Below are positions 36,960 through 45,501 of a stretch of 64,000 nt of DNA, piece by piece. The stretch is taken from NCBI GenBank assembly GCA_039023545.1, contig JBCHKQ010000002.1, positions 124,001 through 188,000 of the forward strand, read 5' to 3'. This stretch comes from Spirochaetia bacterium 38H-sp (GTDB taxonomy: Bacteria; Spirochaetota; Spirochaetia; Winmispirales; Winmispiraceae). Position numbers and translations under genes: made by a program. Each line of letters begins with the position of its first letter. Positions within the stretch are counted from its first letter, which is position 1. The notes beneath the pieces were generated by a model. It made no database searches and was not told where the DNA came from. It saw nothing but the letters and a program-made list of their open reading frames with translations.

Positions 36960-37188
36960 AGAGAGGCTTAAAAAGCTAGAAGAAATTGCAGAGGAGCTAA
37001 AAGAGGGAGATATTCCTCTGGAAAAAGCCACAGAATATTATAAAGAAGGAATAAAACTTGCAAAGGAACTGGAAGAAGAGCTAGGTCAGGTAGAAAAAAA
37101 GATAGAGATAGTGCTCAATGACCCGTCAAAACCGGAAACAGGACCAGAAAGAAAAAAAGCAGAGCTTGAGCTTTTTGACTTGGAGTGA
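36937..37188 (+). CDS. xseB: Exodeoxyribonuclease VII small subunit
   Basis: The 83-residue helical subunit carries the family block KKSFEERLKKLEEIAEELKEG and PLEKATEYYKEGIKLAKELEEEL. The start at 36937 has GAGGAGG 6 bases upstream, inside xseA, so its translation is coupled to xseA. Confidence 0.95.
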   Translation: MAQKKSFEERLKKLEEIAEELKEGDIPLEKATEYYKEGIKLAKELEEELGQVEKKIEIVLNDPSKPETGPERKKAELELFDLE

Positions 37189-37235
37189 GAATGTTATGGT
37201 AAATAAGATAAGCTGCCTGCTATGTGGTTTTCTAA

Positions 37236-37661
37236 TTACATTTTAATTATAATCTTATCTCCGGGCTTTATACCATGTTTTTTAAAAAAACCGCGGTTCA
37301 CCTCAAGTGCATATAATACAGGATAATTGGAACGTACCGGCTCTATCGAAAGAGGTTCCAGCTCATATATTTCTCTTATAACACCGTTGTTATCTATAAA
37401 AGCAAGAGAGAGAGGGATAATAGTATCTTTCATCCAAAAAGCGGGTTGAGTGACTTCAGGAAAAACAAACAACATTCCCCTGTTCTCCGCAAGCTCTGTT
37501 CTGCCCATAAGACCATGTCTACGTTCTTCCAACGTGTCGGCCACCTCTGCCTTTATTTTAACCTTGCCCATATCTATCACCGCCAATCCGTCTTCCTGCA
37601 GACAGGAAACGATAAAGAGCAAAAACACAGACAGGCTAAAACTCTTCAAGAAACGCATCAC
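37236..37661 (-). CDS. DUF192-family lipoprotein or exported protein
   Basis: The protein has about 142 residues with a signal peptide ending at a possible lipobox (FIVSC near residue 20). The mature part shows the DUF192 signatures RRHGLMGRTELAENRGMLFVFP, FWMKDTIIPLSLAFID and ALEVNRGFFKKHGIKPGD. The fold is known structurally but its function is not. Among close starts, GTG at 37661 is best spaced (9 bases) from GGAGG; ATG at 37658 is possible. It overlaps the preceding gene end by 26 bases. Confidence 0.85.
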   Translation of the reverse strand: MMRFLKSFSLSVFLLFIVSCLQEDGLAVIDMGKVKIKAEVADTLEERRHGLMGRTELAENRGMLFVFPEVTQPAFWMKDTIIPLSLAFIDNNGVIREIYELEPLSIEPVRSNYPVLYALEVNRGFFKKHGIKPGDKIIIKM

Positions 37662-38262
37662 GTGCAACATCCTCCGTACTTTTTAATATCTGTTTGTTTT
37701 CTCTTATCTCATCATCTGTTTTTTTATCTATATATTTAACTGTAAGAGGTTTCTCTAGTACAATAATAGTATCCTCATCCTGCCACTTTACAACAGAAGG
37801 GCTAAAACTAGCAGCATCACCATATTTCTTTGTCAAGGTCCTGTAAATACCAAAATAATCCAAAATATCTGTATCAAGTTCTAGCACTATCAGAGCCAGC
37901 TTTCCTTTATAAAACTGATAGTGCGCTGTCTTTATATATTTCCATGCGCTTGTTTCTATGATTATATCGTCTCTCTCGGGATTCATGCTGACATCCAAAG
38001 AATCCCTATAGAAAAAAAGCGTATCCTTTTGCAGCCTTTGCTTTACTGTCTCAACATCATCCCCTAAAAAAACCCCTCTGAAACCACGCTGCAGACTCAT
38101 CTTTTTTGTATCATCCAAAGCTGTTGAATCAGTAGGAATATCCGCTGACGAGGCAGTATTCTCTTTAGAATCAATAACAGCTAGGGAATCATTGCTGGTT
38201 TGAGGGAAACACAAAAAAGCGAGAATAAAAAATACTATTAAAAAAAGCCCCATCCTCTGCAT
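37636..38262 (-). CDS. Exported protein of unknown function
   Basis: The 208-residue protein has a signal peptide (about 1-21, MGLFLIVFFILAFLCFP within it), a Ser/Asp/Thr-rich linker (about 22-55) and a compact domain starting RGVFLGDDVETVKQRL, which resembles the start of small periplasmic domains in other spirochaete proteins. No catalytic motif. It is third of four genes (39584 to 37236) that overlap or nearly touch, all envelope-related by their signals. Confidence 0.7.
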   Translation of the reverse strand: MQRMGLFLIVFFILAFLCFPQTSNDSLAVIDSKENTASSADIPTDSTALDDTKKMSLQRGFRGVFLGDDVETVKQRLQKDTLFFYRDSLDVSMNPERDDIIIETSAWKYIKTAHYQFYKGKLALIVLELDTDILDYFGIYRTLTKKYGDAASFSPSVVKWQDEDTIIVLEKPLTVKYIDKKTDDEIRENKQILKSTEDVARDAFLEEF

Positions 38263-38268
38263 ACTATC

Positions 38269-38634
38269 TCACAACGTCAGATATAGATAAAGCAAGACAA
38301 AAAAACCAATCCCCAAAAAACCCATAATTATCCAGAAAACAGGTCTGGAATAATAAGCAATTTTTTCATCCGCAAGATCTATTTTTTTTCCAGAATGCTG
38401 TGGAGAGTCTGCCTTAAAAAAGGAAAAACCCCTCTGTCCTGTATTCTTATCATCTGTCCCTGCTGTAAGATAACCACAGCTCGGACAGCCATTAACAAAC
38501 TCCTTGACATCCCCCGTGTATTCACAACGGGGGCACTTAACGTCCGTAAAGAATCTTCCACAATGAGGACATACTCTATCCTTGGGCCTCACTTCCTTCT
38601 GACAATATTCACAATAGAATTTACTCAACGCCAT
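38269..38634 (-). CDS. Double zinc-ribbon protein with C-terminal membrane anchor
   Basis: The 121-residue protein has two zinc ribbons: CEYCQ...CPHCG (about residues 8-26) and CPRCE...CPSCG (about 34-57), then a charged linker and one membrane helix at the C-terminus (about 97-120). The ribbons would be cytoplasmic. It overlaps the upstream gene start-to-end by 10 bases. Function unknown. Confidence 0.75.
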   Translation of the reverse strand: MALSKFYCEYCQKEVRPKDRVCPHCGRFFTDVKCPRCEYTGDVKEFVNGCPSCGYLTAGTDDKNTGQRGFSFFKADSPQHSGKKIDLADEKIAYYSRPVFWIIMGFLGIGFFVLLYLYLTL

Positions 38635-39584
38635 GATACAGTATCCTCAAGCTCAGATAAGGCAGAACTACCTATGATAAATTCTTCCCTATATCCCTTT
38701 CCATCCGACATAGCGACGCTTATGATAACACGACTTACCCCATTAAGCAAAGACTCGTCAATTTGCCATCGTGCCTCAATATTTTTATTAGCATAAGTAA
38801 AAACACCTACAGGCACAGGTTTGCCATCATCCCACTGTACAACATACCCCTTACCCTTATCCCCTTGGGACAGTACTGGAAGCTCCAAAAGCCACAGGGC
38901 ATTATCGGAAGAATCATAACCATAGACATATACGGACATTCCCTCTATGCAATCCAGGTCTGCAAACCCCGCATACCATAAGCCATCTTTAAACAGCCAC
39001 ACATAGTCCGGCAGAAAATCATAACCAGCATAACGGGACACCTCAGGCTCAATATCCTCTGACACATTATCAGAAGTCTTTATAATTCGCTCAAAAGCTC
39101 TGCCTGTAATGGAAGGCACATAACGTTTCCACTCGGAAAAATCATAATCTGGCATAACAGGCGCAGACGGAAGATTGAGAGCCCACAACGGAATTTCAAT
39201 TACTCTGCCATGCTCCTCAAGCATGTGTTCATCCCCCACAGAAAACCAGCCGCCAGAAGAAGCAGAAATATCAGCCACAACAGGCACAGCTCTAAACCTT
39301 TGTTTATCAAGAAAATACCCCACAACAACAGAATCTTTCTTATCAAGCTCCATCCAACCTCCCGGAGCCAACAAAGAAAGAGAATCAGAATTATCATCCA
39401 AAAAAGAATGCAGAAAAGCCGAGTCAGAAGAAGCAATCTTCTCAACAATGGACTCATCCGTAACCTGCATAAGATAAAGCGGCCAATTTGCAGAATTATA
39501 CACATAAGCGCGCGCATCATCGCCATGCAATGCAGCAAGGACAATAAGAAATAACAGCGCAATCACATAATATCTGATTTTCAT
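38625..39584 (-). CDS. Exported protein of unknown function
   Basis: The 319-residue protein has a signal peptide (about 1-21, IALLFLIVLAALHG). The mature part is rich in Trp, Tyr, Ser and Asp with beta-type segments and no known motif; FEYNK-like features are absent. First gene of the four-gene run to 37236. The repeat element copy 4 lies upstream of it. Confidence 0.7.
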   Translation of the reverse strand: MKIRYYVIALLFLIVLAALHGDDARAYVYNSANWPLYLMQVTDESIVEKIASSDSAFLHSFLDDNSDSLSLLAPGGWMELDKKDSVVVGYFLDKQRFRAVPVVADISASSGGWFSVGDEHMLEEHGRVIEIPLWALNLPSAPVMPDYDFSEWKRYVPSITGRAFERIIKTSDNVSEDIEPEVSRYAGYDFLPDYVWLFKDGLWYAGFADLDCIEGMSVYVYGYDSSDNALWLLELPVLSQGDKGKGYVVQWDDGKPVPVGVFTYANKNIEARWQIDESLLNGVSRVIISVAMSDGKGYREEFIIGSSALSELEDTVSWR

Positions 39585-39663
39585 TGTTTTTTTATCGGCA
39601 AAATGCGCCTAATACTTACACCTCAGTAAACAAAATCCATACAACACATACAATAATAAAAAA

Positions 39664-39824
39664 TACCGAACGGAGTGCCTGTGCCAATAAAGCAAAATAA
39701 ATCAAGAAAAGCTCAGGCACTCCTGCCTCCGGCAGATATACAGCTGATGTCAGCAAACACTTCACAAGCTTCTGCCAGAGGCAGCAGAGGGACGCATATT
39801 TTATGCGTCCCTCTGCGTTCGGTA
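39664..39824 (+). repeat. ACCGAAC/GTTCGGT structured element, copy 4 (full)
   Basis: The ends are ACCGAAC (39665-39671) and GTTCGGT (39817-39823). Hairpin A GGAGTGCCTG (39672-39681) / CAGGCACTCC (39714-39723), 10 of 10 paired; small hairpin TGCC-TCC-GGCA (39724-39734); small hairpin TGCC-AGA-GGCA (39773-39783); hairpin B GCAGAGGGACGCATA (39784-39798) / TATGCGTCCCTCTGC (39802-39816), 15 of 15 paired. It lies between tandem minus-strand genes. Confidence 0.92.
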
Positions 39825-39847
39825 AAAAAAACATTTATCCTTTAAAA

Positions 39848-40696
39848 TCAGTTATATATGTAATCTCCAATTGTTTCCGCTTTTTCCTTGAGCTTTTTTA
39901 TTGCCCTAAGCTCTATCTGTCTTACCGTCTCAGGAGAAATTCCCAAGTCAAGGCTTATACCTTTTAACGTTTCCCTAGGACCTCCGTCAAGCGAATACCT
40001 GTGAATCAAAACCTTTTGTTCTCTCTCATCAAGAGACTCTTTTATCAGATTGATAGTATCTTCTTTAAAAGCCTTTTTGCATATTTCTTCCTCAGGAGAA
40101 TCTCCTCCGACACAAATATCCATAAGCACTCCATTGGAGTCGGAAAGCTCAGAATCCAGAGAAGCCATCTCCTGCCCCAGCGACAAGAGCTCAGCAACCT
40201 CAAAAGGGTCCATATCCATTCTTTCTGCGATTTCCTCGCAAGTAGGTTCTCTCATAATCCTTTGCCTTAACTCCATTCTTATAGTTTTAATACGCCTTAT
40301 GGTATCTTCTTTTCTGTTGGGAAGCCGTATGGTTCTTTTTTTGTTCATTAGTGCCCTGTTTATGGACTGGCGTATCCACCAGGCAGCATAAGTGGAAAAA
40401 CGCACATTTCTTCTGTAGTCAAACTTCTCCGCTGCCCTCATGAGTCCGATATTGCCTTCCTGTATAAGATCCATAACAGGCAAGCCGTGTCCGGTATAAT
40501 GAAGTGCAATTTTCACAACCAATCTCAGGTTGGAAGTTATAAGTTTTTCTCTGGCATTTTTATCTCCCTTTCTTATAAGACGTGACAGTTCCTTTTCTTC
40601 CGCTGCTGACAGGAGAGGCGTTTTCTTTATCTCTCTAAGATAAGCAGAAAGTGTTTCTTCTATTGCAGAATTATTCTTTTTCTCTTTTGCATCCAT
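39848..40696 (-). CDS. Sigma-70 family factor, group 2 type (RpoS/RpoD-like)
   Basis: The 282-residue sigma factor has region 1.2 (AYLREIKKTPLLSAAEEKEL), 2 (SNLRLVVKIALHY, DLIQEGNIGLMRAAEKFDYRRNVRFSTYAAWWIRQ), 3 and 4.2 (ETLKGISLDLGISPETVRQIELRAIKKL). Region 1.1 is absent, so it is not the primary factor but an alternative one using near-consensus promoters. I start at 40696, where GGAG lies seven bases upstream; the longer frame adds a Cys-rich stretch unlike sigma factors. Confidence 0.92.
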   Translation of the reverse strand: MDAKEKKNNSAIEETLSAYLREIKKTPLLSAAEEKELSRLIRKGDKNAREKLITSNLRLVVKIALHYTGHGLPVMDLIQEGNIGLMRAAEKFDYRRNVRFSTYAAWWIRQSINRALMNKKRTIRLPNRKEDTIRRIKTIRMELRQRIMREPTCEEIAERMDMDPFEVAELLSLGQEMASLDSELSDSNGVLMDICVGGDSPEEEICKKAFKEDTINLIKESLDEREQKVLIHRYSLDGGPRETLKGISLDLGISPETVRQIELRAIKKLKEKAETIGDYIYN

Positions 40697-40894
40697 AACA
40701 CGCTCCTTGCCTATTAACAAGCAAGAAGCATGCCAACAATAAAAACATTTTCCAAAGATATAACTTATTTGCATATAAAAAAATAGACAACAACAATTCT
40801 CTAGGCCAAATTGTTTTTTTTTAAGAATAAAAACTGTATACTTTTTAATACAGGTTTTCCGGCAAAATATAGTAAATTTTTATAGTAAAGCAAT

Positions 40895-40923
40895 AAAAAA
40901 GGCAGCCGGATAAGATGGCTGCC
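40895..40923 (-). terminator. Terminator of the flagellar rod operon
   Basis: On the minus strand stem GGCAGCC/GGCTGCC (40917-40923 with 40901-40907), nine-base loop, then six T (40900-40895). Confidence 0.85.
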
Positions 40924-40946
40924 ACAATATCTATAGAGTTATCTAT

Positions 40947-41240
40947 TTATATTCTTGAAAGTTGCTTGTAAAGCATATCAGCAAGCCCCAAGCTGGAGGT
41001 TTTTGCCATTTTTCTTGCGTATTCATCATAAAGCATGTCTTCAAAAACATCCTCAGCCATGTTTCTTTCTATAAGATTACTTCTGTGGACTGTTTTTCTC
41101 ATTTGATCAAGCATTTTCTTTATAAAAATAGCCTCAAACTCCTGTGTAGCCTCTTTTAATCTTGCTTTATCAGCTTCTTTGGGATTAAGGTTGGGTATAT
41201 TGGTGTCTGTTATTTTATACAGGTCTGTAAGCTGAATCAC
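40947..41240 (-). CDS. Flagellar rod-binding protein (FlgJ N-domain only)
   Basis: The 97-residue protein has only the rod-binding domain of FlgJ: ATQEFEAIFIKKMLDQMRKTV (about 32-52) and YDEYARKMAKTSSLGLADMLYKQL. The muramidase half of proteobacterial FlgJ is absent, as is usual in spirochaetes. It likely caps rod assembly in the periplasm. Nine bases after flgG, followed by a terminator. Confidence 0.88.
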   Translation of the reverse strand: MIQLTDLYKITDTNIPNLNPKEADKARLKEATQEFEAIFIKKMLDQMRKTVHRSNLIERNMAEDVFEDMLYDEYARKMAKTSSLGLADMLYKQLSRI

Positions 41241-41249
41241 GATTTACTC

Positions 41250-42044
41250 CTATCTCTTGAGGTTTACTGCTGTAGAAAGCATGGAATCCGATGTCTGTAC
41301 TGCTTTTGAGTTGAGCTCATAGGCTCTCTGTGCGACTATCATTTCTACCATCTCATTTACAACAGAGACATTGGACATCTCCAAAAACTTATGCATAACC
41401 TTGCCCATACCATCAAAACCAGGTCTGCCTCCTACAGGGTCTCCTGATGCATTGGTAACCTTGTACATGTTATCACCTATAGCCTGCAGTCCAGATGGGT
41501 TTACAAATCTATACAGTTGTATTTGAGCCACATCGATAGGATCATCCTGTCCGGGAACTTTTACAGTAACTCTTCCATCCTGAGATACAGAGAGAGTATC
41601 GGGAATAAACCCCTCCGGAAGGGTTATATCAGGCATAACCCTATAACCGTTAGAGGTTACAAACTGTCCATTGCTGTCTATCTTAAAGGAACCGTCTCTA
41701 GTATAGGCATAACTTCCATCATAAAGCATAACACGGAAAAAACCGTCTCCCTGTATAGCTATATCACTTATATTGCCTGTATTTTGCAATGCCCCCTGGG
41801 TAAACTGCTTTGCACTTGCAGCTACCCTGACACCATGTCCTACTTGCGTAGGAGTAGGAACAACAGTTACCTCTGTTGCAGGTGTTCCCGCCATTCTTAC
41901 GGTCTGATATATCAAATCCTCAAAATCCACTCTGTTTTTCTTAAAGCCAGTCGTGTTTACGTTGGAAAGGTTGTTTGCAACAGTATCAATGTGGTATTGT
42001 TGTCCCACCATTCCGGATGCTGCTGTCCATAAAGATCTCATCAT
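41250..42044 (-). CDS. flgG: Flagellar distal rod protein FlgG
   Basis: The 264-residue rod protein begins MMRSLWTAASGMVGQQYHIDTVANNLSNVNTTGFKKNR (residues 1-38), the typical N-terminal motif. DGFFRVM and the C-terminal LEMSNVSVVNEMVEMIVAQRAYELNSKAVQTSD complete the family pattern. Periplasmic flagella of spirochaetes use the same rod. It follows flgF by 12 bases. Confidence 0.95.
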   Translation of the reverse strand: MMRSLWTAASGMVGQQYHIDTVANNLSNVNTTGFKKNRVDFEDLIYQTVRMAGTPATEVTVVPTPTQVGHGVRVAASAKQFTQGALQNTGNISDIAIQGDGFFRVMLYDGSYAYTRDGSFKIDSNGQFVTSNGYRVMPDITLPEGFIPDTLSVSQDGRVTVKVPGQDDPIDVAQIQLYRFVNPSGLQAIGDNMYKVTNASGDPVGGRPGFDGMGKVMHKFLEMSNVSVVNEMVEMIVAQRAYELNSKAVQTSDSMLSTAVNLKR

Positions 42045-42056
42045 AAACTATACCTC

Positions 42057-42896
42057 CTACACTCTGAGTGCTTCGTTAATCAGTCTACCAAGAAGGCTGT
42101 CCTGGGTCTCTATTGTCTTCTGGTTTGCTTCATAAGCTCTGTTTACTTCTATCATCTGCACCATCTCTGTGACAGGATTGACATTGGATGCCTCAAGAAA
42201 GCCTTGTCGTATCTTAGGTCTTCCTTCTTCCATAAGCTGAGCATCACCGCTTTCTGTTGTTGTTTTCCATAGAGAATCACCCTGTTTTGCAAGGTATCTT
42301 GGTCGCTTTACTTTTACTATCTTTAACCTATCCAGAAGCTCTGTCTGATCCCATTCGTTTTCTTCCATAGATACCAATCTGTTGGGGTCAGAAAACTTTG
42401 TATTTACAAATATTCTGCCGTCCTCGTCGACCATAAAATTGTTTGCTTTTATTTTTATAAAACCATTCTCCCCCATAACAGGATATCCTTCTTTTGTTAC
42501 CAGCATACCCTCAGGTCCCAGTATGAAAGAACCGTTTCTGGTGTATCTCTCTCCATATGGGGTCATGACAGTAAAAAAGCCCTGTCCGTCAAGCGCAAAA
42601 TTAAATGGGTCCTGTGTTTCCTTGAGCGGCCCCTGCTCAAAAACTGTGTACACCTCATTGGTTTCCACACCGGTACCCAGCTTTCCTACCACAGGAGTGT
42701 TATCAACAGAGCCCATGGGAAACTTATAGTATTTATCTCCCATTCTCCTTATCAGGAGCTCAGGGAAAGCCTTGAAAACAGCTGTATCTCTTTTGTATCC
42801 CGTAAGATCAACATTAGCAAGATTGTTAGCTATGGCATCCATCTTGTTAAGCTGGCTTGCCATACCGCTTGCACCTATATAATACCCTCTAATCAT
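42057..42896 (-). CDS. flgF: Flagellar proximal rod/hook-basal body protein FlgF
   Basis: The 279-residue protein is a FlgG paralogue with the N-terminal GYYIGASGMASQLNKMDAIANNLANVDLTGYKRD pattern (residues 3-36) and C-terminal LEASNVNPVTEMVQMIEVNRAYEANQKTIETQD. First in flgF-flgG-rod-binding order. The ATG is preceded by GACGATAA (minus strand, 42906-42913), which resembles either a sigma-28 -10 or a -10 GATAAT 8 bases before the start; I cannot decide. Confidence 0.9.
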   Translation of the reverse strand: MIRGYYIGASGMASQLNKMDAIANNLANVDLTGYKRDTAVFKAFPELLIRRMGDKYYKFPMGSVDNTPVVGKLGTGVETNEVYTVFEQGPLKETQDPFNFALDGQGFFTVMTPYGERYTRNGSFILGPEGMLVTKEGYPVMGENGFIKIKANNFMVDEDGRIFVNTKFSDPNRLVSMEENEWDQTELLDRLKIVKVKRPRYLAKQGDSLWKTTTESGDAQLMEEGRPKIRQGFLEASNVNPVTEMVQMIEVNRAYEANQKTIETQDSLLGRLINEALRV

Positions 42897-42976
42897 ACGT
42901 TTTTATTATCGTCGCAATAGATGAGAGGTTGATTGTTATTTTTTGTATTATGAGGGTTTTGTTTTTTTTATACGTA

Positions 42977-43005
42977 TTGATTTTGAGACTTTTTTTGAAT
43001 ATACT
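42977..43005 (+). promoter_or_regulatory. Promoter of tRNA-Thr
   Basis: TTGATT (42977-42982), 17 bases, TATACT (43000-43005), about 10 bases before the tRNA. Confidence 0.75.
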
Positions 43006-43015
43006 GCTCTTACTC

Positions 43016-43087
43016 GCCAGAATAGCTCAGCGGTAGAGCAACGCTCTCGTAAAGCGTGGGTCGTGGGTTCAAGTCCCACTTCTGGCT
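43016..43087 (+). tRNA. tRNA-Thr (anticodon CGT)
   Basis: Cloverleaf: acceptor GCCAGAA/TTCTGGC, D stem GCTC/GAGC, anticodon stem ACGCT/AGCGT with loop CTCGTAA (anticodon CGT), T arm GTGGG-TTCAAGT-CCCAC, discriminator T. The 3' CCA is not encoded. It has its own promoter and terminator. Confidence 0.96.
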
Positions 43088-43097
43088 TAGTATAAAA

Positions 43098-43131
43098 GGC
43101 CAGGTAGCATATAAAGACCTGGTCTTTTTTT
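43098..43131 (+). terminator. Terminator of tRNA-Thr, probably bidirectional
   Basis: Stem GGCCAGGT/ACCTGGTC with an 11-base loop and seven T on the plus strand. On the minus strand the stem is followed by TTTT, so it may also end the ubiB transcript, whose stop codon it overlaps. Confidence 0.75.
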
Positions 43132-44791
43132 ATTTGGCACGGATAAAATGCACAATAAGAGCTATCCCTAAAACTCCGGTTACAGTAAGACCTATGATTC
43201 CAAGAAGAGAGACTCCGTTTATTAAAGGAGGAATCTTAGACTGTATGATTATTGACGAGCCTATTATAGCAGCAGAAATTATCAAGCTCAGAGAAAAACG
43301 TGTCGTGGATTGGTCAATCTTATGAGAAAGAGTTTTGAGGTCAGTATCGCTTAGGTCAACTTCTATCTTGCCTTTTTTAAGACGCTCTAGAAGCTGAGGT
43401 AGCTCAAATCCGCTACGGTTAAAGACATCTACAGCCTCGGAGATGATAAAGGGTATGTTCTTTACTGCAGATGCAGGTCTCAGATTATATTTTATAAAAT
43501 CCTCAACATGAGGCCGCATATAATCTATCAAGACAAAATCAGGATCAAGTTTTCTTCCCAAGGACTCTAGAGTGATAAGTGTCTTTATAAGCATATAGAG
43601 AGAAGGAGGAAATAGAAGATTATTATTTATTATTATGTTTAAGAATCGCTGCATTATATCTCTGACATTTAGCTCTCTAAGAGGGAGCTGAGCATATTCC
43701 TCTATGAGGTCATACATCTCTGCTTGTATTTTTTCTCTGTTCTTTATATCCACCGTTGAAGCAAGAGATAACAAGCCATAGGTTGCTTTGGCTGCATCCT
43801 GATCAGCAACTCCAAGAAGGAGTTGTGCCAAGTTAATACGCATTCTTCTGTCCAGATTTCCCATAGCCCCAAAATCAAGAAAACATATATTGCCATTCTT
43901 AAGCACTTTCATATTGCCAGAATGAGGATCCGCATGAAAATAACCGTGCTTAAATATTTGCTGGAGTATGTTATCCGTTCCTATTCTTGCTATATTTACA
44001 GGGTCAATATCATACTGCTTAAGCAATTCTATATTCTCGATATCTATCCCTTCTATATATTCCATTGTAAGAACTTTTCTTGTAGAAAGATTCTTATACA
44101 CAGCAGGAGCTGTTATTCCGGCAGAATTCTTATTTTGCAGATAAAAACGCTCTATTCTTCTTGCTTCTCCCGTAAAATCCAATTCTTTATGCAGTTGTCG
44201 TGAGAACTCTTCCAAAACCTCTGTGACAACCACATTTCCCTTTAAAAATAACTTTTCTATTACGCCTGCAAGATGCAGCATAAGGTCCAAATCAATATCA
44301 ACTATCTCTCTTATGTTAGGCCGCTGGATTTTTATGGCTACTTTTTGTCCAGACATTAGTCTTGCATGATATACCTGTGCAATAGAAGCGGAAGCAACAG
44401 GACTATTATCTATCTCTATAAAAAGTTCTTCTTTCCTTTTGCCAAGCTCTGATTCCAACAGCTCGAAAGCTTCTTTATCTGGAAAAGGAGCCACATCATC
44501 TCTGAGTTTTATAAGCTCTTCGGCAAGAGAAGGCGGTATTATATCTGGCCTGTTGCTCAAAATCTGGCCAAACTTGATAAAAGTAGGACCTAGGTCCTCC
44601 AATAAAAGACGCAACCTTTCTTCTCTTCTTAAAATTTTTTGTCCCTTTTTTATTCTTCTTTTTTTAAAAAAAAGCTTTGCAGGAGATAGAAGGCCAAAAA
44701 CCTCATCAAAGCCATAAGTTATAAGATGATAGACTATCTCTTTGTATCTGGAGAGATGAGTTATTTTTTTCTTTTTTTTATCTTTGCGCAT
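43130..44791 (-). CDS. ABC1/UbiB/AarF-type atypical kinase
   Basis: The 553-residue protein has the ADCK/UbiB kinase-like fold: LGPTFIKFGQILSNRPDIIP (about 48-67), the Ala-rich SPVASASIAQVYHARL nucleotide loop with VAIKIQRP, and FHADPHSGNM with LDFGAMG as the catalytic and metal sites. Two membrane helices end the protein (about 500-550). UbiB proteins support quinone and lipid distribution; the actual substrate is uncertain, and no quinone genes are near. Stop and start overlap with the crp-like gene (TAATG). Confidence 0.9.
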   Translation of the reverse strand: MRKDKKKKKITHLSRYKEIVYHLITYGFDEVFGLLSPAKLFFKKRRIKKGQKILRREERLRLLLEDLGPTFIKFGQILSNRPDIIPPSLAEELIKLRDDVAPFPDKEAFELLESELGKRKEELFIEIDNSPVASASIAQVYHARLMSGQKVAIKIQRPNIREIVDIDLDLMLHLAGVIEKLFLKGNVVVTEVLEEFSRQLHKELDFTGEARRIERFYLQNKNSAGITAPAVYKNLSTRKVLTMEYIEGIDIENIELLKQYDIDPVNIARIGTDNILQQIFKHGYFHADPHSGNMKVLKNGNICFLDFGAMGNLDRRMRINLAQLLLGVADQDAAKATYGLLSLASTVDIKNREKIQAEMYDLIEEYAQLPLRELNVRDIMQRFLNIIINNNLLFPPSLYMLIKTLITLESLGRKLDPDFVLIDYMRPHVEDFIKYNLRPASAVKNIPFIISEAVDVFNRSGFELPQLLERLKKGKIEVDLSDTDLKTLSHKIDQSTTRFSLSLIISAAIIGSSIIIQSKIPPLINGVSLLGIIGLTVTGVLGIALIVHFIRAK

Positions 44792-45432
44792 TATTTCTTT
44801 ATCACAGGTCTTCTGGAAGAAACAAAGCGTCTGAAATCATTGATATTGTGCACTATTATGCTGTTTTGTTTTAGGGTTATTCTGTGCTGAGTAGCAAACT
44901 GGTTGAGTATGGCCTGACAACGCGCAGGCTTCATCCCTACCCAATTGGCTATATCATCAATACTTGTTTCAAATACCATAGAATCTCCAGCTTCTTCTTC
45001 CTGTGTCTTGGTATCCGCAAGCATTACAAAGACATCTGCAACCTTTGCAGCCTCATCCTCTATGGTAAGGCTCATGAGTCTCCTTTTCTGGTCGTATATT
45101 CTCTTTACAAAGGTTTTTAGAAGTTTAAGAGCAATCTGAGGATTCCCCTCCAGCAAGACCTGAAAATTAGCTTTATTGAATTCTAGCAGTTTTACATTAT
45201 CCAGTGCTATGGCACTTGCAGAACGTGGAGCATTTTCCAGAATTGCCATCTCACCAAATATCTCTCCAGGCTGCAGAATATCGACTGTTTTTTCTATGTC
45301 TTCCATTATTTTGGTTATCTGAACTCTGCCTTCCTGTATGAGATAAAAGGTTTCTCCGGGCTCATATTCACAAAAAATTATATCACCCTTTTGATATTTG
45401 ACAGCAAAGCGTTCAAAGCTCTCCCCGGTCAT
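44791..45432 (-). CDS. CRP/FNR-family transcription regulator
   Basis: The protein has about 213 residues: an N-terminal cyclic-nucleotide-binding domain (GDIIFCEYEPGETFYLIQEGRVQ, then LQPGEIFGEMAILENAPRSASAIA with the phosphate-binding RSA), a long dimer helix, and a C-terminal winged helix (about 150-200, DDIANWVGMKPARCQAIL). I start at 45432, after GGAGACGGT. The ligand could be cAMP or another nucleotide. It overlaps ubiB by one base, so it may control it. Confidence 0.9.
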   Translation of the reverse strand: MTGESFERFAVKYQKGDIIFCEYEPGETFYLIQEGRVQITKIMEDIEKTVDILQPGEIFGEMAILENAPRSASAIALDNVKLLEFNKANFQVLLEGNPQIALKLLKTFVKRIYDQKRRLMSLTIEDEAAKVADVFVMLADTKTQEEEAGDSMVFETSIDDIANWVGMKPARCQAILNQFATQHRITLKQNSIIVHNINDFRRFVSSRRPVIKK

Positions 45433-45463
45433 ACCGTCTCCTGTTTTTTTATACAATAATTAT

Positions 45464-45491
45464 ATTTTAAAATGCTATTAATTTCTATCAA
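45464..45491 (-). promoter_or_regulatory. Possible promoter of the crp-like gene
   Basis: On the minus strand TTGATA (45486-45491), 16 bases, TAAAAT (45464-45469). Confidence 0.5.
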
Positions 45492-45501
45492 TAAAATTAT
45501 T

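Noticed and set aside
42900-42930. Firm sigma-28 promoter before flgF
   Set aside because: GACGATAA fits, but the -35 element at the right distance is poor; left undecided.
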